Positions 16,749 to 25,812 of a stretch of DNA of 64,000 bases are shown piece after piece; positions within the stretch are counted from its first letter, which is position 1, and the number at the start of each line of letters is the position of its first letter. The stretch is from assembly GCA_029167225.1 (NCBI GenBank), contig JARFNK010000006.1, forward strand, positions 1-64,000, written 5' to 3'. The DNA is from Sphingobium arseniciresistens (GTDB lineage: Bacteria > Pseudomonadota > Alphaproteobacteria > Sphingomonadales > Sphingomonadaceae). The position numbers and the translations under genes are program-made. The notes under the pieces are model-generated. The model was not told where the DNA came from. It searched no databases and was given only the letters and a program-made list of their open reading frames with translations.

Positions 16749-17933
16749 TCAGCGCAGCGGAATGATCGTGACGCTCTCGCCGGCCGGCACAGGCCAGCCG
16801 TTTGCGGGGCGCAGGATAAGGCAATCCGCCATGGCCAGCATACGGGTCGCGGCGCTGTCCTGCACCGGCAGCGGCCACACCGTGTCGCCCTCCCTACGGC
16901 CGCGGACGTAATCGTCGCGGACAGTGACGGGCGGCATGCCCTCGCCCAGATGCGCGGTGCGCGCTTCAGGAAAGGGCGAGGACGCGCCGGCCAGATGCCG
17001 GACAAGCGGCATGAGGAACAACATGCCGGTGACGAAGGCGGCGACCGGATTGCCCGGCAGGCCGAGCAGCACGCTGTCGCCGTTCGTGCCGGCAATCAGC
17101 GGCTTGCCGGGCCGCATTGCGATCTTCCAGAAGTCGAGCGTGCCTCCGGCCGCGGCGAAGGCGGGACGAACAAGGTCATGATCGCCCACTGATGCGCCGC
17201 CGGTGGTGACGACCACATCGGCCTTCGACGCGGCGGTGAAGGCTTCGGTCAGGGCAGGCAGCTCATCCCCGACAATGCCCATGTCGATCACGTCGCAGGG
17301 CAGGGTGGAAAGCAGCGCGCGCAGCATGATGGCGTTGGAGGAGGGCAGCTTGCCCGGCGGCACCGGCGCGCCGGCCGCGACCAACTCGTCCCCCGTCGAG
17401 ATGATGGCGATGCGCGGCCGCCGCCGAACGGGCAGGCGGCCATGCCCGGCAAGCACCGCGAGGGACAGGGCGGCGGGACCAATAAGGTCGCCGGCCGCCA
17501 GCAGCACCTGCCCGGCACGGAAGTCCGATCCCGCCGGGCGGATGTGCTTGCCCGCCGATGGTGGTCCGTCGCCGGTCAGCGTCGCGACATCGCTATCGCG
17601 CCGCACATCCTCCTGCACGACGACGCAATCGCCATTCGGGGGCAATGGTGCGCCGGTAAAGATCCGTACCGCCTCACCCGCTCCGATGGCCGGCGGGTAG
17701 GCGCCGCCCGCCGCGCTTTCGCCAATGACGCGCCATGGGCCGGGCAGGTCGGCCGCGCGCACGGCGTAGCCGTCCATCGCGGAAAGATCCGCCCATGGCT
17801 GGCTGCGCAGGGCGGACACGTCGCTGGCCAGCCATCGGCCGGCGCATTCGGCGATCGGAGCGTCCTCTTGCGGCAAGGGCGCGGCAAGCGAGAGAATGCG
17901 CTCCTGCGCCTGCGCGACGGGCATCAGGTTCAT
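16749..17933 (-). CDS. moeA: Molybdopterin molybdenumtransferase
   Basis: Inserts molybdate into adenylylated molybdopterin in the last step of molybdenum-cofactor synthesis. Features include the N-terminal DLSAMDGYAV motif, the MoCF-like domain with STGDEL and TTGGASVGDHD, and the LPGNPVA motif before the C-terminal domain. The start at 17933 (MNLMPVAQAQERIL) fits homologues; a longer frame adds an unlikely Thr/His/Pro-rich leader. About 394 residues. It is the last gene of the trpG-trpD-trpC-moaC-moeA group, 16 bp after moaC. Confidence 0.95.
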   Translation of the reverse strand: MNLMPVAQAQERILSLAAPLPQEDAPIAECAGRWLASDVSALRSQPWADLSAMDGYAVRAADLPGPWRVIGESAAGGAYPPAIGAGEAVRIFTGAPLPPNGDCVVVQEDVRRDSDVATLTGDGPPSAGKHIRPAGSDFRAGQVLLAAGDLIGPAALSLAVLAGHGRLPVRRRPRIAIISTGDELVAAGAPVPPGKLPSSNAIMLRALLSTLPCDVIDMGIVGDELPALTEAFTAASKADVVVTTGGASVGDHDLVRPAFAAAGGTLDFWKIAMRPGKPLIAGTNGDSVLLGLPGNPVAAFVTGMLFLMPLVRHLAGASSPFPEARTAHLGEGMPPVTVRDDYVRGRREGDTVWPLPVQDSAATRMLAMADCLILRPANGWPVPAGESVTIIPLR

Positions 17934-17949
17934 GGGGTGCGGGCTTTCT

Positions 17950-18438
17950 TCATGCGGCCGCGTGCCCGTCGTCCGACTTCCAGTCACCGGACTTGCCGCC
18001 CGATTTCGCGATCAGGCGGACGCCGCCGATCACCATCGCCTTGTCCAGCGCCTTGGCCATGTCGTAGATCGTCAGCAGCGCCACGGAAACGGCGGTCATC
18101 GCCTCCATCTCCACGCCGGTCTGCGCGGCGGTGCGCGCCGTTGCCGACACGTCCACGCCATGATCGTCCAGCGTGAAATCCACGCTCACGCCGCTCAGCG
18201 GCAGGGGGTGGCACAGCGGGATGAGGCTGGCGGTCTGCTTGGCTGCCATGATGCCCGCCACCCGCGCCACGGCGAGGACATCGCCCTTCTTCACCAGCCC
18301 CTGCGCGATGGCGCTGGCGGCCTCGACGTTCATGTCGATGCGTCCGGCGGCGGTCGCCTCCCGCACCGTGGTCGCCTTGGCCGAGACATCGACCATCCGG
18401 GCGGCGCCGTCCTCGTCCAGATGGGTGAGCCCGCTCAT
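17950..18438 (-). CDS. moaC: Cyclic pyranopterin monophosphate synthase
   Basis: Converts the MoaA product (3',8-cyclo-GTP) to cyclic pyranopterin monophosphate in molybdenum-cofactor synthesis. Motifs are [14 protein letters not shown] at the N-terminus, [13 protein letters not shown], and [20 protein letters not shown] with the conserved Glu/Met pair. A complete 162-residue protein, with a slightly charged C-terminal tail. Its start overlaps the trpC stop by 4 bp (ATGA), so translation is coupled. The placing of moa/moe genes behind trp genes recurs in sphingomonads. Confidence 0.96.
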   Translation of the reverse strand: MSGLTHLDEDGAARMVDVSAKATTVREATAAGRIDMNVEAASAIAQGLVKKGDVLAVARVAGIMAAKQTASLIPLCHPLPLSGVSVDFTLDDHGVDVSATARTAAQTGVEMEAMTAVSVALLTIYDMAKALDKAMVIGGVRLIAKSGGKSGDWKSDDGHAAA

Positions 18439-19226
18439 GCGCCTTCCAGCAGCATGCGGGTGGCGGCCTCCACGTCGGGCTGCCGCATCAGAGCCTCGCC
18501 GACCAGGAAGCAGCGCACGCCATGCTCGGCCATCGCGTTCAGATCGGCATGGGAGCCAAGGCCGCTTTCGGCGACGAAGGTGCAGCCCTCCGGCGCCTGG
18601 CCGACCAGCTCATAGGTGCGGGCGAAATCGACGCTGAAGTCGCGCAGGTCGCGATTGTTGACGCCGATCAGGCGGGATTTCAGCTTGAGCGCGCGTTCCA
18701 GCTCGTCCGCGTCGTGCACCTCGACCAGTACGTCCATGCCGAGGCCGAGTGCCGCATCCTCGATTTCCGCCATCTGCCCGTCGTCCAGCGCGGCGACGAT
18801 GATGAGGATCGCGTCCGCGCCGATCGAGCGCGCTTCCAGCACCTGCCAGGGATCGACCATGAAGTCCTTGCGCAGCACCGGCAGGGCGCAGGCGGAGCGG
18901 GCGGCCATCAGAAAATCGTCATGCCCCTGGAAATAGGGCTCGTCGGTGAGGACGGAGAGGCACGCTGCACCGGCCGCCTGATAGGCGACGGCATGGGCGG
19001 GCGGATCGAAATCGGGGCGGATCAATCCCTTGGACGGGCTCGCCTTCTTGATCTCCGCGATCAGGCCATAGCCGCTGCGGGCGGCGGCATCCAGCGCGGC
19101 GCGGAAGCCGCGCGGCATGCTCTGCTCGGCGCAGCGCGCCTGCAGCGCCGACAGGCTGGTCGCGGCCTTGCGGCGGACGACGTCCTCGCGCTTGAAGTCG
19201 CAGATCTCGATCAGTTTGTTGGTCAT
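18435..19226 (-). CDS. trpC: Indole-3-glycerol phosphate synthase
   Basis: Closes the indole ring in tryptophan synthesis, a (beta/alpha)8 barrel. Key motifs are [15 protein letters not shown] (catalytic Lys and phosphate contact), [25 protein letters not shown] and AESGLGSH. The start at 19226 ([16 protein letters not shown]) overlaps the trpD stop by 4 bp, and a few extra codons upstream are not needed. About 263 residues, a stand-alone enzyme without a fused TrpF. Confidence 0.96.
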   Translation of the reverse strand: MTNKLIEICDFKREDVVRRKAATSLSALQARCAEQSMPRGFRAALDAAARSGYGLIAEIKKASPSKGLIRPDFDPPAHAVAYQAAGAACLSVLTDEPYFQGHDDFLMAARSACALPVLRKDFMVDPWQVLEARSIGADAILIIVAALDDGQMAEIEDAALGLGMDVLVEVHDADELERALKLKSRLIGVNNRDLRDFSVDFARTYELVGQAPEGCTFVAESGLGSHADLNAMAEHGVRCFLVGEALMRQPDVEAATRMLLEGA

Positions 19227-20215
19227 GTATAGGCAATCCAGCAATTGAGGAGGGCGTTGGCAAGGCCCTTGTCTATGGCTTCGGCGGCTTCTTCGGCGCC
19301 CTCACGCAGATCGTGCGCCGCGCCGGCGACGACAAGGGCCGCCGCTGCGTTCAGGATCACCGCGTCCCGATAGGCGCCCGGCTCGCCGAGCAGCAGGGCG
19401 CGCAGGGCCGCGGCATTATAGGCCGGGTCGCCCCCGCGAATGGCCTCCAGCGGATGGGAGGGCAGGCCGGCATCCGCCGCCGACCAGCGCCGCATCGCCA
19501 CGACGCCGTCGCGGGTGACATCGGCAATGTCGTTGCCGCCGGCCAGCGACAGCTCATCCAGCCCCTCGTCGCCAGATACGACCATCGCCCGGTCGACGCC
19601 GAGTTCGCTCAGGGCTTCGGCATAGATGGGGACATAAACGGGCCGGGCGATGCCGACCAGCTGCCGGGTGACACCCGCCGGGTTGGAAAGTGGCCCCATC
19701 AGGTTGAAGATGGTGCGCTGCCCGATCGCCTTGCGGATCGGCCCCAGCCGCTTCATCGCGGGATGGTGGTCCTGCGCGAAGAGGAAGCAGATGCCGATGT
19801 CGGCGAGGCTGCGTTCCGCGCGCTCGGCCGCCTTGCTCAGGTCCAGCCCCAGCACTTCCAGCGTGTCCGCCGCGCCCGCCTTGGACGAGGCGGCGCGATT
19901 GCCATGCTTGGCGACGGGCACGTCGCAGGCCGCGACCACCAGGCTGACGGCGGTGGAGACGTTGAGCGTATGATGGCCATCGCCCCCCGTGCCGCACACG
20001 TCGATCGCTCCGGCGGGCGCCGAAATGGGGATCATCCGCGCCCGCATCGCCCGCGCGGCGGCGGCGATCTCGATGGCGGTCTCGCCGCGCTGGCTCATCG
20101 GGATGAGGAAGGCGGCGATCTCCTCGTCGGAGGGCGCGCCATCAAGCAGCGCGGCAAAGGCGGCGGCGGCCTCGTCCGGGTCAAGAGGGCGGGATGGATC
20201 GGGGAGAAGGGACAT
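19223..20215 (-). CDS. trpD: Anthranilate phosphoribosyltransferase
   Basis: Transfers phosphoribose from PRPP to anthranilate in tryptophan synthesis. The PRPP site [17 protein letters not shown] and the [18 protein letters not shown] motif are intact, and the GPLSNPAG anthranilate-side motif follows. 330 residues, full length. It lies 97 bp after trpG and overlaps trpC by 4 bp. The gap to trpG carries a short tandem repeat (20245-20275). Confidence 0.96.
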   Translation of the reverse strand: MSLLPDPSRPLDPDEAAAAFAALLDGAPSDEEIAAFLIPMSQRGETAIEIAAAARAMRARMIPISAPAGAIDVCGTGGDGHHTLNVSTAVSLVVAACDVPVAKHGNRAASSKAGAADTLEVLGLDLSKAAERAERSLADIGICFLFAQDHHPAMKRLGPIRKAIGQRTIFNLMGPLSNPAGVTRQLVGIARPVYVPIYAEALSELGVDRAMVVSGDEGLDELSLAGGNDIADVTRDGVVAMRRWSAADAGLPSHPLEAIRGGDPAYNAAALRALLLGEPGAYRDAVILNAAAALVVAGAAHDLREGAEEAAEAIDKGLANALLNCWIAYT

Positions 20216-20244
20216 GACGCGGCCTTAGCCACAGCATGGCCCCA

Positions 20245-20275
20245 GAGTCGAGTGTCAGGTGAGTCGAGTGTCAGG
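20245..20275. repeat. Tandem 15-bp repeat between trpG and trpD
   Basis: GAGTCGAGTGTCAGG occurs twice with a single T between copies (20245-20259 and 20261-20275). It sits inside the operon gap and looks like a slippage-type duplication. No known site matches it. Confidence 0.7.
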
Positions 20276-20312
20276 GCTGCATGCCGGTGCGGATCGTCGG
20301 CTTCATGGCCGG

Positions 20313-20897
20313 TCAGGCGCGTTCACGCACCTTCATGCCGGCCAGCGTCATGAAATTGGCGAGCATATCATGGCCATGCTCGGTCGCGATGCTTTCCGGG
20401 TGGAACTGCACCGAGTGGATCGGCAGGGTCGCATGGCGGAAGGCCATGACCGATCCGTCGTCGCTCGTCGCGTTGACGATCAGTGCCTCCGGGATGTCCT
20501 CGACGATCAGCGAATGATAGCGGGTCGCGGTGAAGGGCGAGGGCAATCCCTGGAACAGCCCCGTGCCGTCATGGCGCACTGGCGAGGTCTTGCCGTGCAT
20601 CAGCCCGCCGCGCACCACCTTGCCGCCGAAATGCTGGCCGATCGCCTGATGGCCAAGGCATACGCCCAGCAGCGGACGACCAGCGTCGGCGCAGGCGGCC
20701 ACCAGATCAAGGCTGATCCCGGCTTCATTGGGGGTGCAGGGGCCGGGCGAGAGCAGGAACGCCTCAGCGCCGGAAGAAATGGCCTGGCCCGCCGACATGG
20801 CGTCATTGCGGACGACTTCCACCTCCGCACCCAGCTCCATCAGATAATGGACCAGGTTCCAGGTGAAGCTGTCATAATTGTCGATGACGAGGATCAT
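20313..20897 (-). CDS. trpG: Anthranilate synthase glutamine amidotransferase subunit
   Basis: Supplies ammonia from glutamine to TrpE for anthranilate synthesis; it may also serve para-aminobenzoate synthase. Class-I amidotransferase triad: Cys80 in GVCLGHQ, His166 and Glu168 in HPESI. The start at 20897 (MILVIDNYDSFTWN) is the standard N-terminus. About 194 residues. It is first in the trpG-trpD-trpC-moaC-moeA group; trpE is not adjacent and must lie elsewhere. Confidence 0.96.
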   Translation of the reverse strand: MILVIDNYDSFTWNLVHYLMELGAEVEVVRNDAMSAGQAISSGAEAFLLSPGPCTPNEAGISLDLVAACADAGRPLLGVCLGHQAIGQHFGGKVVRGGLMHGKTSPVRHDGTGLFQGLPSPFTATRYHSLIVEDIPEALIVNATSDDGSVMAFRHATLPIHSVQFHPESIATEHGHDMLANFMTLAGMKVRERA

Positions 20898-20974
20898 GGC
20901 GCTTCTCCTATTGCGCCCGCGCGCCATTGGCCAGTGGATATTGCGTGCGGGGAAGAGGGGGCGGCCGACGCAGC

Positions 20975-21004
20975 AAAAAGGGGAGCCGGATCACCCGGCT
21001 CCCC
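20975..21004 (-). terminator. Intrinsic terminator of the hsp20 gene
   Basis: On the minus strand the 10-bp arms GGGGAGCCGG and CCGGCTCCCC, with a 5-nt loop (20980-21004), are followed by TTTTT (20979-20975). It lies about 55 bp after the hsp20 stop and isolates it from trpG. Confidence 0.88.
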
Positions 21005-21058
21005 CCGATTTTCTTGGCTGGCCCCGGGAAGGTGGGGCCGGCGCTATCTTTGCGATCC

Positions 21059-21523
21059 TTACGCCGCGTCGCGGCTGGCGTGGATGTCCACAAGCTGACC
21101 GCCGTTGATGGCGATCCGCTTGGGCTTCATCGCCTCGGGCACTTCGCGCAGAAGCTCGATGATGAGCAGGCCATCGGCCAAGTCGGCGCTTTCCACCCGC
21201 ACGAAGTCGGCGAGCTCGAATCGGCGCTCGAAGCTGCGATTGGCGATGCCGACATGCAGGAACTTGCTGCGATCGACGCCGCTCGCCTCTTCCTTGCGGC
21301 CCGTGACCTGCAGAAGATTCTGCTGGGCGGTGATCTCCAGCTCGTCGGAACGGAAGCCGGCGACGGCCAGGGTCACGCGATAACGGTCCTCGGAGAGGCG
21401 CTCGATGTTGAAGGGGGGGTAATTGTCTCCCTGCGCCGCGCGCGCATTGTTCTCGATCAGGTCGAACAGGCGGTCGAAGCCGACAGTCGAGCGGCGGTAG
21501 GGGGTAAGGTCGAAACCACGCAT
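21059..21523 (-). CDS. Small heat-shock protein of the Hsp20/IbpA family
   Basis: An ATP-independent holdase that binds unfolding proteins. A short N-terminal arm (MRGFDLTPYRRSTVGFDRLFDL) is followed by the alpha-crystallin domain (about residues 38-130: PPFNIERLSEDRYRVTLAVAGF, then the L-V-T-G-R-K strand) and a C-terminal tail with the KPKRIAI segment that supplies the I/V-X-I/V anchor. 154 residues. Upstream there is a sigma32-like promoter (21648-21621) and a leader of about 90 nt with a possible ROSE-type thermometer. Monocistronic, with its own terminator. Confidence 0.94.
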   Translation of the reverse strand: MRGFDLTPYRRSTVGFDRLFDLIENNARAAQGDNYPPFNIERLSEDRYRVTLAVAGFRSDELEITAQQNLLQVTGRKEEASGVDRSKFLHVGIANRSFERRFELADFVRVESADLADGLLIIELLREVPEAMKPKRIAINGGQLVDIHASRDAA

Positions 21524-21614
21524 GTCATAATCTCCATAACGAAGCAGAATGATGTGCCGGACCCGATATGGCGCCCGGTTTTGCTCTGTCCGGCCCCATG
21601 ATGGCGGCCGGACG
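21524..21614 (-). promoter_or_regulatory. Probable ROSE-like RNA thermometer leader of hsp20
   Basis: The leader from the predicted start (near 21614) to the ATG is about 90 nt. At its 3' end a CUGCU-containing segment (about 21543-21539) can pair with the GGAGA ribosome site 8-12 nt before the ATG, leaving a bulged G, which is the hallmark of ROSE elements found in front of alphaproteobacterial hsp20 genes. GC-rich upstream parts (GGCGCC, GGGTCCGG) can form further stems. No folding was computed. Confidence 0.5.
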
Positions 21615-21620
21615 ACAACG

Positions 21621-21648
21621 ATATGGTTGGGCTTTTTCGCCTTTCAAG
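21621..21648 (-). promoter_or_regulatory. Sigma32-type (RpoH) heat-shock promoter of hsp20
   Basis: On the minus strand CTTGAAA (21648-21642), a 13-nt spacer and AACCATAT (21628-21621) match the RpoH consensus (CTTGAAA, 11-16 nt, CCCATAT). Transcription would start near 21614, about 90 nt before the hsp20 ATG. Confidence 0.75.
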
Positions 21649-22043
21649 AGGCGATGTCATGTGCGTGTGTGACGGCTCCGAGCGGGCGGCATCGTCATGC
21701 GATTGTCATGTTGCGCGCCTAGCGGGAAAATCATAAACGCCCGGACCGTTGCCGATCCGGGCGTCGATGGACGATTGCTCGTCTCCCCCTCGGTACCGCG
21801 TCGACCGATCTCTAGCCCCCATGCTCGAGATCGGGACTGCAGTGTCCCTGAACCACGGCCGTTTTTGCCTGTGTTTCGCTAGTATTGCTATGGCGGCTAC
21901 AGGCTCGTGTCACTGTCAAAGTGAGCGACCGATTCATTTTGAATACATGCTGTGCCAATTAGGCAACAGCGCCGCCCTGCTTGCCTGAGCCGGGCACCCC
22001 GCCTAGGACCACCGGGCATTTTCTGGAGGTTTCACGAACCCGT
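21649..22043. other. Intergenic region between the hsp20 promoter and lolC/E
   Basis: About 395 bases without a convincing gene. A 9-bp hairpin (ACGCCCGGA 21737-21745, TCCGGGCGT 21756-21764) with a T-rich minus-strand flank looks like an orphan terminator, so a small minus-strand RNA or a lost gene upstream of it is possible. The stretch at 21840-21960 is less G+C-rich and may hold the lolC/E promoter. Confidence 0.45.
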
Positions 22044-23294
22044 ATGATTCTTTCGCGCTACGAGCGGATGATTTCAAAACGCTACCTCCTGCCCGGCAAG
22101 GGTGAAGGTTTCATCTTTCTGGTCGCGGGCATCAGCCTGGTCGCCGTGATGCTGGGCGTTGCCGCGCTTATCATCGTCATGAGCGTGATGAACGGTTTTC
22201 GCGCCGAGCTTTTCGACAAGATCGTCGGGCTGAACGGCCATGCGGTGGTGCAGGGCTATGGCGGCCGGCTGCCGGACTGGCAGTCGATCCTGCGTGAGGC
22301 CAAGGCGACGCCGGGCGTCACCAGCGCCACGCCGCTGATCGAGCAGCCGCTGCTGGGCAGCTACGATGGTCGCGTGGAGGCGGTGCTGGTGCGCGGCATG
22401 GAGGTCGCCGACATCCGCAACAATCCCACGATCAAGGAAAAGCTCGTCGCCGGCAGCCTCGCGTCGCTGACGCCGGGCAGCGAGCGGGTCGCCATCGGCG
22501 TGCGGCTGGCGGAAAATATGGGCGTGTCCGTGGGGCAGCGAATCACCATCATCAACCCGGCGGGGCGCTCGACTCCCTTCGGCACGATGCCGCGCCAGAT
22601 CAGCTATGAAGTCGGCGCGATCTTCGAGGTGGGCGTCTATGATTATGACAAGGCCTTCGTCATCATGCCGATGCAGGACGCGCAGACGCTGCTGCTGCTG
22701 GGCGATGTCGTGGGCATGATCGAGGTCGAGACGAGCAATGCCGATCAGGTCCAGTCGATCCTCGCGCCGCTGGCCAAGAAGGTGGAGGGCCGCGCAGCCA
22801 TCCAGGACTGGCGACAGATGAATGCCTCCCTGTTCGAGGCGCTGGCGGTCGAGCGGGTGGCGATGTTCGTGGTGCTCTCCATCATCGTGCTGGTCGCGGT
22901 GTTCAACATCCTCTCCTCGCTCATCATGCTGGTGCGCGCCAAGACGCGGGACATCGCGATCCTGCGGACCATGGGCGCCTCCCGGTCCGGGCTGCTCAAG
23001 ATCTTCATGACCGTGGGCGTGACCATCGGCACGCTGGGGATGCTTTCGGGGCTGGTGCTGGGCTTTACCTTCCTGTTCTTCCGCCAATCGATGGTGAACG
23101 CGATCCAGTTCCTGACGGGGCAGAATCTGTGGGATCCCTCGATCCGCTTCCTGACCGAACTGCCATCGAAGCCGGACCCGGTAGAGATTACCGTCATCTG
23201 CGTCATGGCGCTGGTCTTCAGCTTCCTCGCCACGCTCTATCCGGCCTTCAAGGCTGCCAATACCGATCCCGTGCAGGTGCTGCGCTATGAATGA
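22044..23294 (+). CDS. Lipoprotein-releasing ABC transporter permease (LolC/LolE family)
   Basis: Membrane subunit of the LolCDE machine that extracts outer-membrane lipoproteins from the inner membrane and passes them to LolA. A first membrane helix (about residues 24-50) is followed by a large periplasmic domain (about 50-265) and three C-terminal helices with the FtsX-like core. The start at 22044 ([17 protein letters not shown]) is the usual N-terminus; the GGAGG 13 bp upstream is somewhat far. 416 residues. Only one permease gene is beside lolD, so the complex may be a LolF-type homodimer or the second subunit lies elsewhere. Confidence 0.93.
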   Translation: MILSRYERMISKRYLLPGKGEGFIFLVAGISLVAVMLGVAALIIVMSVMNGFRAELFDKIVGLNGHAVVQGYGGRLPDWQSILREAKATPGVTSATPLIEQPLLGSYDGRVEAVLVRGMEVADIRNNPTIKEKLVAGSLASLTPGSERVAIGVRLAENMGVSVGQRITIINPAGRSTPFGTMPRQISYEVGAIFEVGVYDYDKAFVIMPMQDAQTLLLLGDVVGMIEVETSNADQVQSILAPLAKKVEGRAAIQDWRQMNASLFEALAVERVAMFVVLSIIVLVAVFNILSSLIMLVRAKTRDIAILRTMGASRSGLLKIFMTVGVTIGTLGMLSGLVLGFTFLFFRQSMVNAIQFLTGQNLWDPSIRFLTELPSKPDPVEITVICVMALVFSFLATLYPAFKAANTDPVQVLRYE

Positions 23295-23958
23295 CATCCT
23301 TGCCGTATCGGGCCTGCGCCGCAGCTTCATCCAGGGCGGAGAGACCATCCACGTCCTGCGCGGGGTGGAGTTGTCCGTCGCGCCGGGCGAGATCGTGGCG
23401 CTGCTCGGGCCGTCGGGGTCGGGCAAGTCCACCCTGCTGCAGGCGGTCGGCCTGCTGGAGGGCGGGTTCGAAGGGTCGATCATGATCCGGGGCGAGGAAG
23501 CCGCGCAGCTTGGCAATGACGGGCGCACCCGCTTGCGCCGCGACGCGCTGGGCTTCGTCTACCAGTTCCATCACCTGCTGCCCGATTTCAATGCGGTGGA
23601 GAATGTCATCCTGCCGCAGATGATCAAGGACGCGACGATGGCGGCCGCGCGGGAGCGGGCGGTGTCGCTGCTGACCTCTCTGGGGCTATCGCACCGGCTG
23701 GAGCACCGGCCGAGCCAGCTGTCGGGTGGCGAGCAGCAGCGGGTCGCCGTGGCGCGCGCGCTGGCCAATCGCCCGGCGCTGGTACTGGCGGACGAGCCGA
23801 CGGGCAATCTGGACGAGCGCACTGCCGACATCGTGCTGGGCGAATTCCTGCGGCTGGTGCGGGAGGAAGGCTCCTCCGCATTGGTCGCGACGCATAATGA
23901 ACGGCTGGCGGCGAAGATGGACCGCGTCGTGCGGTTGCATGCGGGCGTACTGGAATGA
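23287..23958 (+). CDS. lolD: Lipoprotein-releasing ABC transporter ATPase LolD
   Basis: ATP-binding subunit that powers lipoprotein release. Walker A GPSGSGKS at residues 41-48, the Q-loop [12 protein letters not shown], the ABC signature [10 protein letters not shown], Walker [13 protein letters not shown] and the H-loop ATHNE are all intact. 223 residues. It overlaps the permease gene by 8 bp and gpx by 4 bp, so the three genes are probably translated together. Confidence 0.95.
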   Translation: MNDILAVSGLRRSFIQGGETIHVLRGVELSVAPGEIVALLGPSGSGKSTLLQAVGLLEGGFEGSIMIRGEEAAQLGNDGRTRLRRDALGFVYQFHHLLPDFNAVENVILPQMIKDATMAAARERAVSLLTSLGLSHRLEHRPSQLSGGEQQRVAVARALANRPALVLADEPTGNLDERTADIVLGEFLRLVREEGSSALVATHNERLAAKMDRVVRLHAGVLE

Positions 23959-24452
23959 CCGGGATCGGGGACTTCACGGTCAAGCGGGCCGATGGCTCCC
24001 CGGAAGCCCTGGCCGATCGCGCCGGCAGGGTGATGCTGATCGTGAATACTGCAAGCAAATGCGGGTTCACGCCCCAATATGCCGGGCTGGAGGCGCTGCA
24101 TCGCGACTATCATGCAAGCGGGCTGGACGTGCTGGCCTTCCCCTGCAACCAGTTCGGCGGGCAGGAACCGGGCGATGCAGACGAGATCGCCAGCTTCTGT
24201 TCGCTGACCTATGACGTGACCTTCCCGGTCTTCGCCAAGGTGGATGTGAACGGCCCGGACGCCGACCCGCTCTTTATCTGGCTGAAGGGACAGGCGCCCG
24301 GCCTGCTGGGATCGAAGGGGATCAAGTGGAACTTCACCAAGTTCCTGGTCGATCGCGAAGGCCGCGTGATTGACCGTTTCGCGCCGACGATGAAGCCGGA
24401 AGCGCTCAAGACGCGGATCGAAGCCCTGCTGGCGGACGACCCGCGCCGATAA
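23955..24452 (+). CDS. Glutathione peroxidase (cysteine type)
   Basis: Thiol-dependent peroxidase of the thioredoxin fold that reduces hydroperoxides. Catalytic Cys36 in [12 protein letters not shown], Gln70 in [12 protein letters not shown], and the Trp-Asn pair in [11 protein letters not shown] complete the tetrad. A Cys replaces selenocysteine, as in most bacteria, and thioredoxin may be the real donor. 165 residues. Its ATG overlaps the lolD stop (ATGA). Coupling to lipoprotein export is probably convenience rather than shared function. Confidence 0.95.
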   Translation: MTGIGDFTVKRADGSPEALADRAGRVMLIVNTASKCGFTPQYAGLEALHRDYHASGLDVLAFPCNQFGGQEPGDADEIASFCSLTYDVTFPVFAKVDVNGPDADPLFIWLKGQAPGLLGSKGIKWNFTKFLVDREGRVIDRFAPTMKPEALKTRIEALLADDPRR

Positions 24453-24459
24453 GCCGCGC

Positions 24460-25638
24460 CTACTTCGCCATGGCGGCCAGCTTGTCGAGCCCGATGGCGG
24501 CGACGGCGGCCTTGAGTTCGTCGATGCTGTTCGCGCTGCCGCTGGCTTCCACCATGAAGCGGTTGGCGATGGTGGTGCCGAACTTGCCGTCATGCGACTG
24601 GTTGTCCCATTGCTCGGTGACGACGCGGCCGTCGATGGTTTCCGTCTTTTCGTAACCCGTGGCGGTCTGCTTGCTGGACTGCACGTTCATCGCCGCTCCA
24701 AGCCCGGCGAGCGCGCCCACGGCAGCCATGTCCGTCACTTCCAGACGGAAACTCTTGTCCCCGCCCTCGTATCGGGCCGAGGCATGGGCGCCGCCCGCCA
24801 TGCTCGCGCTCTCCGTCTCGGTGCGGGCATAGCCGCCGATCCTGGCGGGCAGCATCGCCTGCAGCGTTGCCGGCGCGATCGTCGCGCCCGGTTCACCGTT
24901 CGCCGCCGCTTCCATGCGCTTGGCCGCTGCCTCCATCTGCTTCGAGGCATCATTGAGCTTGCCCATGTCGACGGTTCCGCCGCCCGGCAGCTTGATCTCG
25001 CCCGAAATCTCCTCCCGCCCGCTCATCATGCCGCCGCCGGCGAACATGCCGCCGATGGGCGCCGCGATCGCGGTGGCGAGCAGGGTCAGCACCACCGCGG
25101 CGACGATCGTGACGATGGTGTAGCCCACGGCCTTCTCCTGCGGCGCCTTCATCAGCAGCGGCAGTCCGGTGTAGAGCAGGTACAGGCTGTAGAGACCCAA
25201 TATGCCCAGCATCGCCAGGCTGGGGATCAGCGAGAAGATGCCCGCCAGCCACCCCGCCGTCGCCGAATAGGCAGCGACCTTGAAGGCCTTCAGCCCGTCC
25301 TTCTGCCCGCCGAAGGTCGGCGCCAGCGCATTGATGATAAAGGCGAGGATGAACAGGCTGACAAGCGAGAGCACATATTTGGCGACCGCCATGCCGATCG
25401 CGCCCATCAGCGAGGGACGCCACGACAGGCCCATCATCCCATAGCCGAAGATCTGCCCGCCGATCAGACCGGAGAGCGCCGGAATGGCGGCCAGGATCGC
25501 GGCATAGCCGGTGAAGATGCCGCCGATGCTGGAGGGTTCGCCGTCGATCGTCTCCCATTCGCGCTTCGGCGTGAGGATGATCGCCTTGGCGCGCGCGACG
25601 AGGGAAGTGGGTGTGGAAATGGGATCCCCTTGGGTCAT
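24460..25638 (-). CDS. Yip1-family membrane protein with a C-terminal soluble domain
   Basis: The N-terminal half (about residues 15-195) is a Yip1-type domain with five to six hydrophobic segments (ILTPKREWETI near the start is typical of the family). A Met/Gly-rich link leads to a coiled segment (about 225-250) with repeated QMEAAAKRMEAAAN steps, and a soluble C-terminal domain (about 255-390). 392 residues. The role is unknown; bacterial Yip1 proteins are rarely characterised. It converges on gpx with only 7 bp between stops. Confidence 0.8.
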   Translation of the reverse strand: MTQGDPISTPTSLVARAKAIILTPKREWETIDGEPSSIGGIFTGYAAILAAIPALSGLIGGQIFGYGMMGLSWRPSLMGAIGMAVAKYVLSLVSLFILAFIINALAPTFGGQKDGLKAFKVAAYSATAGWLAGIFSLIPSLAMLGILGLYSLYLLYTGLPLLMKAPQEKAVGYTIVTIVAAVVLTLLATAIAAPIGGMFAGGGMMSGREEISGEIKLPGGGTVDMGKLNDASKQMEAAAKRMEAAANGEPGATIAPATLQAMLPARIGGYARTETESASMAGGAHASARYEGGDKSFRLEVTDMAAVGALAGLGAAMNVQSSKQTATGYEKTETIDGRVVTEQWDNQSHDGKFGTTIANRFMVEASGSANSIDELKAAVAAIGLDKLAAMAK

Positions 25639-25812
25639 GCGTCTTCTCCCTGAATGCGCGAATGTTTGCTTGAAAAGGATTGGAGCATTTTAGGGTAGGC
25701 AGGGCAATCGCACTGTGCCCGGCGTCACAGGCGGGCGGCTCCTGTCAATTTTCATCTGCGCGACGGGCTATCCTGCTTTGCCAGAATCAACCGGAGCGCC
25801 TAAGCTGCCGCG

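Noticed and set aside
22074-23528. Long minus-strand frame opposite lolC/E and lolD
   Set aside because: His/Gln/Arg-rich antisense shadow; the plus-strand genes have full family motifs.
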